Shown one piece after another: positions 58,199 through 64,000 of a DNA stretch of 64,000 nt. Made by a program: the position numbers and the translations under genes. The stretch spans positions 496,001-560,000 of the forward strand of contig NZ_VFPG01000001.1 of NCBI RefSeq assembly GCF_006716565.1. Direction: 5' to 3'. Every line of letters begins with the position of its first letter. The stretch's first letter is position 1. The stretch is from Nocardia bhagyanarayanae. GTDB taxonomy: Bacteria > Actinomycetota > Actinomycetes > Mycobacteriales > Mycobacteriaceae. The notes under the pieces were generated by a model, which saw only the letters and a program-made list of their open reading frames with translations, ran no database searches and was not told where the DNA came from.

Positions 58199-59266
58199 TC
58201 AGAGACCGAGGCCCTTGGCCAGCACCGGCCAGGAGCGCGGGAACTCGTCGTTCCAGTAGCCCCACGAGTGGGTTCCGGTCGGACGGAAGTTGAAGGTCGC
58301 CGGAATACCCAGCTCGTTCAGCCTGGTCTGCAGGTTGTGCGTGCAGTAGTTGGTGCCCGCCTCGATGACGCCGCCGATCAGGACCTGGTTGGCCAGACCG
58401 TAGGCGCCGGGCAGGGCGTACTCACCGTTCAGAACGTCGTGCTCGCCGGGAATACCGGTGCCGGTGGAGATGTAGAGCTCGAGACCGCGCAGGCCCTCGG
58501 CGTTCACGTACGGGTCGTTCTTGACCCAGCCCTCCGAGCCCTGCGGACCCCACATGTTCTCGGTGTCGCCGCCGCCCCAGGTCTCGACGGTGAGCTTCAC
58601 GAACTCGGAGCCGACCGGGTCACTGGTCTGCGCGCAACCGCTGTACGCGGCGGCCGCCTTGTACAGGCCCGGCTTGGCGATCGGCAGCGCGAGCACGGTG
58701 GTGCCCGAGGTGGACAGGCCCGCGATGGCGTTCACGCCGTTGGTGCCGAGCGCGCCGTCGACCAGCGGCGGCAGCTCCTCGGTGAAGAAGGTCGTCCACT
58801 TGTTGCGGCCCAGCGTCGGGTCGTCCTTGATCCAGTCGGTGTAGTAGCTCCACTTGCCACCGATCGGCTGGATCACATTGACGTTCTTGTCCTTCAAGAA
58901 GTCCAGCGCCTCGGAACGAGCCACCCAGGACGCGTCGTCCTCGCCGCCGCCCGCGCCGTTGAGCAGGTACAGGGTCGGCCGCGGCTCCGAGGCGTCGGCC
59001 GGACGCTGCACGTCGATGATGACGTTCTCGTCCATCGCGGCCGAGTACACGTGCAGCCGGATGTTGCGGGAGTCCTTGATCTCCGCCTTGACGATCTTCG
59101 AGCCGTCGGCCGAGACCGGATTGGCCAGCAGGGCCTTCGACTCGACGATCGGGTCAGCCGTGGCCGTGGATGCGCCGAGTCCGGACATGAGTCCCGCGAA
59201 CACCGCAGTAGTCGCGATCATCGCCGCGGCACGCGTGCCACGGCGCCGGGTCTGTCGACGTATCAA
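58199..59266 (-). CDS. Secreted antigen-85-type esterase / mycolyltransferase
   Basis: The product is 355 residues from a TTG at 59266 with gaaggtg five bases upstream; a GTG at 59296 is an alternative. It has a twin-basic RRQTRRRGTRAAAMIATTAV signal peptide cleaved near TATADP. The hydrolase body has PTLYLLNGAGGGEDDASWVA, the nucleophile elbow IAGLSTSGTTVLAL near residue 160 and the His in RPTGTHSWGYWNDEFPRSW near the end. That THSWGYW-type ending is typical of the Ag85/Cmt mycolyltransferases that build trehalose dimycolate and arabinogalactan mycolates in mycolate-making actinobacteria. Cells of this organism should thus carry mycolic acids. Confidence 0.88.
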   Translation of the reverse strand: MIRRQTRRRGTRAAAMIATTAVFAGLMSGLGASTATADPIVESKALLANPVSADGSKIVKAEIKDSRNIRLHVYSAAMDENVIIDVQRPADASEPRPTLYLLNGAGGGEDDASWVARSEALDFLKDKNVNVIQPIGGKWSYYTDWIKDDPTLGRNKWTTFFTEELPPLVDGALGTNGVNAIAGLSTSGTTVLALPIAKPGLYKAAAAYSGCAQTSDPVGSEFVKLTVETWGGGDTENMWGPQGSEGWVKNDPYVNAEGLRGLELYISTGTGIPGEHDVLNGEYALPGAYGLANQVLIGGVIEAGTNYCTHNLQTRLNELGIPATFNFRPTGTHSWGYWNDEFPRSWPVLAKGLGL

Positions 59267-59404
59267 TTTCGCACCTTCACTTCGTATCGGGATCACGGAT
59301 GGGCTTCCCCTGGCCGCCGGACGTCCACGCGTTGGCGCCACGCCCGACCATACGGCCTATGTAGTCGTCGGAACAGGGGGCATTGTTACCTACCCGTTGC
59401 CCCA

Positions 59405-62400
59405 TCATGCCTGACCAGCCGGATTGGGATCATCTCCGGCCCCGGGGAGTAATGACGAAAGTCTCGGTCCGATCTCGGCGAGCGCGGCCGGCGAGGTCAT
59501 CTCGTCGTGCGTCGTCCGAATCGGGTGATCGGCGACGACGCCGTCGACGAACGGTTGCCACTTGCTCGCCGAGGTCTCCGGGTCGATGCCGTGCACCAGG
59601 TTCGCGCCGAGGATCCGCGCGCTGAAGTACTCCAGCCTGCCCCGGAACACGCCGGGCCGGTGCTCGGCGATCAGCTCCGCCGAACGGACCGCGCTGCGGT
59701 AGATGCGGCGCAGCCGTTCCGGCGTCAGCACGGCCAGCTCCGGCGGGATGGTGGCGTGCAGCGCGGCGAGCGAGGCATCGCTCAGATCGTGCACGTCACC
59801 GCCGCCGAGCAGGTCCTCGGCGCCGATGCCGATCTCGGCCAGCGCACCGCGCAGCGCGCCGCGGAAGTCGGCGGCGCCGATGTCGTGGTGGCTGTCCAGC
59901 ATGGCGAGCAGCGCGACCCGCTCCCCCGCCGCCTGCAACCGCACCGCGACCGCGTGCGCCAGGATGCCGCCGAGCGACCAGCCGAGCAGGTGGTACGGGC
60001 CCTGCGGCTGGACCGAGCGGATCTCGGCCAGGCAGCGCGCCGCCATCGCGTCGAGCGACTCGGGCAGGTAGTCGTCCTCGGAGAGCGCGGGCGACTGGAG
60101 TCCGATGATCGGACGCGACCGATCCACGTACGGCACCAGGCCCGCGTAGCTCCACGAGAGTCCGGCCATCGGATAGAAGCAGAACAGCGGCTCCGCGGAA
60201 CCGGTGCCGCGGATCGGCAGCAGCGGGCCGAGGGCGGCGGCCGAATCGGCCGCGTAGTCGACGCCGTTCTCCTGCGCGGTGCTGATCCGCGCGGCGAGCG
60301 CGGCGACCGTGGAGTCGGTGAAGAACCACTGCACCCGCACCTCGGCGCCCGTCAGGCCGCGCAGCCTGCCGACCGCGCGGGTCGCGACCAGCGAGTTGCC
60401 GCCGAGATCGAAGAAGTCGTCGTCGGCGCCCACCGCGTCCACGCCGAGCACCTCGGCGAAGACCGCGGCGACGGCCTGCTCCATCGGTGTCACCGGTGCG
60501 CGGTAGTCGCGGGACGCCAGCTGTGGCTCGGGCAGCGCTCTTCGATCCAGCTTGCCGCTCGCGTTCAGCGGCATGGCCGTGAGCGGCACGATCGCCGACG
60601 GGACCATGTACGCGGGCAGCGCGGCGCGCGCGTGCGCGAGCAGGTCGTCGGTGTCCACGGCGGAGCCTGGCACCGGAACGACGTAGGCGACCAGCCGGTC
60701 GCCGGTGGCGAGCCGGACCAGCGAGACCGCGACGTGGCGCACCTCGTCGTGATCGGCGAGCACGGCCTCGATCTCGCCGAGCTCGACGCGCTGACCGCGC
60801 AGCTTGACCTGGAAGTCGCTGCGGCCCAGGTATTCCAGCGCCGCACCGTCGCCGGCCTGACGCCAGCGCACCACGTCACCGGTGCGGTAGAGCCGCTCGC
60901 CGTCCTCGTGCGCGACGAAGCGCTCCGCGGTGAGTGCGGGCGCGCCGTGGTAGCCGCGGGCCAATTGCACACCGGCCACGTACAGTTCGCCCGCCGCGCC
61001 GAGCGGCACCGGGCGCAGCTGACGGTCGAGCACGTGCACGCGGGTGTTGGCCACCGGCGTACCGATCGGCACGGCGGAACCGCCGTCCGCGTGGCCGGGG
61101 TGCGCGGTGACGACCGTCGCCTCGGCGGGGCCGTACCAGTTGACCAGCTCGGCGGCGGGCAGCGCGGCGGCGAAGGCCTCGGCCGTCTCCGCCGAGAGCG
61201 CCTCACCGGCCGCGAAGACCCGGCGCAGCGCGGGCAATTCGGCGTGCTCGTCCGCGCCGTCGAGGAACGCGTCCAGCATGGACGGCACGAAATGCACCGT
61301 GCTGACGCGATATTCGGCGATGATCCGCGCCAGGTAGGCCGGGTCGCGGTGCCCGTCGGGCTCGGCGATCAGCACCGCGGCGCCGGTCTGCAACGGCCAG
61401 AACAACTCCCACGTCGAGATGTCGAAGGTGATCGGCGTCTTGTGCAGCACCACGTCGGAGCCGTCGTGCGGATACGTGCGCTGGGCCCAGCGGAACTGGT
61501 TGGCCATCTGCCGATGCGTGATCGCCACGCCCTTCGGGCGACCGGTCGAGCCGGAGGTGTAGATGACGTAGGCGACGTTGTCGGCCCGCACCGGCGCTGC
61601 GGCGATCGCGACGGCGCTCGGTGCGTACTCGAGCGCGTCCACCGCGACCACCGGCACACCGGTGGCCGTGCCGAAACCGGTACGCGCCGTGGTCAATACG
61701 CACACCGGCGACGCGCCCGCCAGCACGTACTCGCTGCGCTCCACCGGATGATCCGGGTCGACCGGCACGTACGCGCCGCCCGCTCGCAATACGGCGTAGA
61801 TGGCGACGACCAGGTCGACGCTGCGCCGCATGGCAACGGCCACCAGCGATTCCGGGCCGACGCCGCGCGCCGACAGTTCCCGGGCGAGCCGCCGCGACCT
61901 GGCGTCGAGTTCGGCGTAGCTGACCCTGGTGTTGCCGAAGATCAGCGCCGTCGCGTTCGGCGTCTTGGCGACCTGGGCGTCGAACAGCGAGAGCAGCGTC
62001 GAATCGTCCAGCAGCTCCGGCACTTCGGTGGCGTTGCGTGCGGTCAGCGCGGCGCGCTCCTGCCCGAGCAGCGCGTCGACCTCGGCGACCCGTGCGCGGG
62101 GCTCGGCGACGAACGCGCCGATCAGCGCGGCGAGCCGGTCGGCGAGGGTTCGCGCGGCGGCTTCGTCGAACAGGTCGCGCAGGTACTTGATCTCGACGCG
62201 CAGTTGCTCGCCGAGCGCGACGATCACCGACACCGGGTAGTGCGTGCCGTCGGCGACGTGCACGCCGCTGACGCTCATGCCGTCGATCGCGCTGGCGCGG
62301 CGCAGTCCCTCCCGGTCCACCGGGTAGGACTCGAACACCACCAGCGAGTCGAACAGGCCGTCCACACCGATGGTGTTCTGGATCTCGCTCAGGCCCAGGT

Positions 62401-64000
62401 AGTGGTAGTCGAGCAGGGCCGCCTGCTCGTCCTGGAGCGTGCGAAGCAGCTCGGCGAGCGTCTGCGTCGCGCCGAGGCGCACCCGCACCGGAATGGCGTT
62501 GAGGAACAGGCCGACCATGGTTTCCACGCCGTCCAGCTCGGCGGGCCTGCCGGAGACGGTCGCGCCGAAGACCACGTCGTCACGGTCGGTGACGCGGCCG
62601 ATGAGCAGCGCCCACGCGGCCTGCACCACGGTGTTCACCGTGACGCCCGCGCGGGCGGCCGCGCCGGTCAGCGCCGCGGTCTGCTCGGGCGAGAAGACGA
62701 AGTCGACTTCGCCGATGCCCGCGGCGATCTCGCGGTTCGCCGCCCCGACCAGCGGGGTCGGCTCGGTGATGCCCGCCAGCGCCGAACGCCACGCCTGCCG
62801 CGCCGCGTCTTGATCCTGCGCGACCAGCCATTCGAGGTAGTCCCGGTACGGCCGGATCTTCGGCAGATGACGAGAGCGCACGCCGAGCGCGTAGATGGTC
62901 AGCAGCTCGCGCATCAGCAGCGGAACCGACCAGCCGTCGAGCAGGATGTGGTGGCTGGTCACGATCAGGTGGAACCGATCCGTCGCCGTGCGCAGCAGGG
63001 TGAAGCGCAGCAGCGGCGCGCTGCGCATGTCGAAGTGCTGCGCCATGTCGGCGGCCTTGATCCGCTCGGCCTCGCTCGCGGCGACGGCCGGATCGAGGTG
63101 ATCCAGCGCGATCTGGCGCCACGGCACCTGGACCGAATCCGGCACCACCTGCACCGCGCGTCCGTCGCCGGTGTCGGCGAAGGCGACCCGCAGATTCGCG
63201 TGCCGATCCAGCATCGCCTGGGCCGCGCCGTGCAAGCGTGTCGCGTTCACCCGGCCGTCCAGATCCAGCACGAACTGCAGCATGTACGCGTCGATGGAGG
63301 CGTCGGCGAACTGGGCGTGGAACAGCATGCCCGACTGCAACGGCGTCATCGGCCAGACGTCGCCCAGCTCGGGGTACGCGCCGCCGAACCGGTCCAGATC
63401 GGACTGGGTGAGGCGCACCAGCGGGAAGTCGGACGGCGTGTATCCGCCCGCACCGGGGCGCAGGGCGTGCTCGGCGAGACCGCCGAGGGCCCGGACCCAG
63501 TGCTCGGCGAAGGTTTTCACGTCCTCACCGCCGAAAACGGCTGCGGCGAAGTCGAACCTGGCGCGCAGGCCCTCGCGGGTGGCCTCCACGACGATGTCGA
63601 GCAGCAGGTCCTCGGCCGCGGCGTCGGTGTGCATCTTCGCCGGGCGCACATCCCGGTAGCGCAGCCGAACGAGGCCCGCGGGGGGCAGTTCCGCCGCGCC
63701 GGCGAGGTAGCGGAGCAGGCCGTAGCCGACACCGCCCGAAGGCACCGAGCGGCGCAGCTCCTTGATCTGCCCGAGCGCGACGCCCGCGGCCGGACCGCCG
63801 ACCAGTGCGTCGGCGATATCGACGCCGGACAGCCGCAACGGCAGCGGGTAGTCGGTGGTGAAGCCGCCGACCAGGTCCGAGTGCGCTCGGTCGCGTGCGT
63901 CGGCGGTGAGCCGGACCACCGGACCCGCGGCGCGCGCGAGGGCTTCCTTACCCGCCGTGCGCATGGCGATGGCGAGCGCGGTGAGCAGCACCTCGTAGAC
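59405..64000 (-). CDS. NRPS with terminal E-C-A-PCP-TE, 3' part only (runs off right edge)
   Basis: About 1531 residues are present; the gene continues past 64000. The visible part starts inside an epimerization domain (FTTDYPLPLRLSG and SGGVGYGLLRYL). It then has a condensation domain with VTSHHILLDGWS, an adenylation domain with IYTSGSTGRPKGVAI and ITFDISTWELFW in the pocket, a carrier domain FFDLGGNSLVATRA and a thioesterase with HLLGWSLGGILAH, an Asp in LAMLDSHHD and a His in RTTHDEM. The preceding E domain implies that a D-amino acid enters the last condensation, and the TE releases the product. Domain order differs from nocobactin enzymes, so this belongs to a second peptide pathway. 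It starts upstream of the mycolyltransferase gene and shares no visible iron box. Confidence 0.87.
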   Translation of the reverse strand, partial: VYEVLLTALAIAMRTAGKEALARAAGPVVRLTADARDRAHSDLVGGFTTDYPLPLRLSGVDIADALVGGPAAGVALGQIKELRRSVPSGGVGYGLLRYLAGAAELPPAGLVRLRYRDVRPAKMHTDAAAEDLLLDIVVEATREGLRARFDFAAAVFGGEDVKTFAEHWVRALGGLAEHALRPGAGGYTPSDFPLVRLTQSDLDRFGGAYPELGDVWPMTPLQSGMLFHAQFADASIDAYMLQFVLDLDGRVNATRLHGAAQAMLDRHANLRVAFADTGDGRAVQVVPDSVQVPWRQIALDHLDPAVAASEAERIKAADMAQHFDMRSAPLLRFTLLRTATDRFHLIVTSHHILLDGWSVPLLMRELLTIYALGVRSRHLPKIRPYRDYLEWLVAQDQDAARQAWRSALAGITEPTPLVGAANREIAAGIGEVDFVFSPEQTAALTGAAARAGVTVNTVVQAAWALLIGRVTDRDDVVFGATVSGRPAELDGVETMVGLFLNAIPVRVRLGATQTLAELLRTLQDEQAALLDYHYLGLSEIQNTIGVDGLFDSLVVFESYPVDREGLRRASAIDGMSVSGVHVADGTHYPVSVIVALGEQLRVEIKYLRDLFDEAAARTLADRLAALIGAFVAEPRARVAEVDALLGQERAALTARNATEVPELLDDSTLLSLFDAQVAKTPNATALIFGNTRVSYAELDARSRRLARELSARGVGPESLVAVAMRRSVDLVVAIYAVLRAGGAYVPVDPDHPVERSEYVLAGASPVCVLTTARTGFGTATGVPVVAVDALEYAPSAVAIAAAPVRADNVAYVIYTSGSTGRPKGVAITHRQMANQFRWAQRTYPHDGSDVVLHKTPITFDISTWELFWPLQTGAAVLIAEPDGHRDPAYLARIIAEYRVSTVHFVPSMLDAFLDGADEHAELPALRRVFAAGEALSAETAEAFAAALPAAELVNWYGPAEATVVTAHPGHADGGSAVPIGTPVANTRVHVLDRQLRPVPLGAAGELYVAGVQLARGYHGAPALTAERFVAHEDGERLYRTGDVVRWRQAGDGAALEYLGRSDFQVKLRGQRVELGEIEAVLADHDEVRHVAVSLVRLATGDRLVAYVVPVPGSAVDTDDLLAHARAALPAYMVPSAIVPLTAMPLNASGKLDRRALPEPQLASRDYRAPVTPMEQAVAAVFAEVLGVDAVGADDDFFDLGGNSLVATRAVGRLRGLTGAEVRVQWFFTDSTVAALAARISTAQENGVDYAADSAAALGPLLPIRGTGSAEPLFCFYPMAGLSWSYAGLVPYVDRSRPIIGLQSPALSEDDYLPESLDAMAARCLAEIRSVQPQGPYHLLGWSLGGILAHAVAVRLQAAGERVALLAMLDSHHDIGAADFRGALRGALAEIGIGAEDLLGGGDVHDLSDASLAALHATIPPELAVLTPERLRRIYRSAVRSAELIAEHRPGVFRGRLEYFSARILGANLVHGIDPETSASKWQPFVDGVVADHPIRTTHDEMTSPAALAEIGPRLSSLLPGAGDDPNPAGQA

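Overview
The window is high-GC actinobacterial DNA and most likely comes from a Nocardia chromosome. The evidence is a nocobactin/mycobactin-type siderophore locus with the gene complement of nocobactin producers, a mycobacterial-style S10 ribosomal operon, an antigen-85-type mycolyltransferase and repeated IdeR-like iron boxes. I cannot name the species.

Layout. Positions 1-5.5 kb hold a cut-off membrane protein of the MAB_1171c/DUF6545 type, a Uma2-like nuclease, an iron-boxed pair (siderophore-binding lipoprotein plus a SagB-type FMN oxidase) and two more membrane proteins of the same type. Positions 5.6-22.7 kb are the nocobactin core, mostly on the minus strand: thioesterase, ketosynthase, AT-KR-ACP, NRPS C-A-PCP-E and NRPS C-A-PCP-C-PCP. 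A divergent lysine N-acyltransferase and an FAD-dependent lysine N-hydroxylase complete it. Positions 22.7-30.4 kb hold a secreted iron-boxed protein, two near-duplicate siderophore-interacting flavoproteins (ferric-siderophore reductases) and an IrtA/IrtB-like ABC pair. The salicylate synthase, salicyl-AMP ligase, phenyloxazoline synthase (ArCP-Cy-A-PCP) and MbtH-like protein are not in the window and must lie elsewhere.

Positions 30.6-40.6 kb are mixed: a PPOX/F420-type flavoprotein, an RluA-type pseudouridine synthase, a small secreted protein, a CPBP protease, a VOC protein, a membrane protein with a C-terminal HTH and degenerate 25-residue repeats, an MMPL transporter with an EXLDI-like partner, and a conserved protein of unknown role. 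Positions 40.7-46.0 kb are the complete S10 operon, rpsJ to rpsQ, on the minus strand. Positions 46.4-59.3 kb hold a DUF4442 protein, a lycopene-cyclase-like flavoprotein, a DrrABC-like exporter, an aldehyde dehydrogenase lacking its catalytic cysteine, a tandem TetR fusion divergent from a crotonase, an extended SDR without the usual tyrosine, an Nramp transporter and a mycolyltransferase. Positions 59.4-64.0 kb are the last part of a second, unrelated NRPS (E-C-A-PCP-TE) that runs off the right edge.

How it fits together. Seven IdeR-like boxes precede or separate the binding-protein/oxidase pair, nbtA/nbtH, nbtG/secreted protein, both SIP genes and irtAB, so synthesis, uptake and intracellular iron release appear to form one iron-repressed regulon. 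The most interesting hypothesis is that the SagB-type oxidase dehydrogenates the phenyloxazoline to the oxazole that distinguishes nocobactins from mycobactins.
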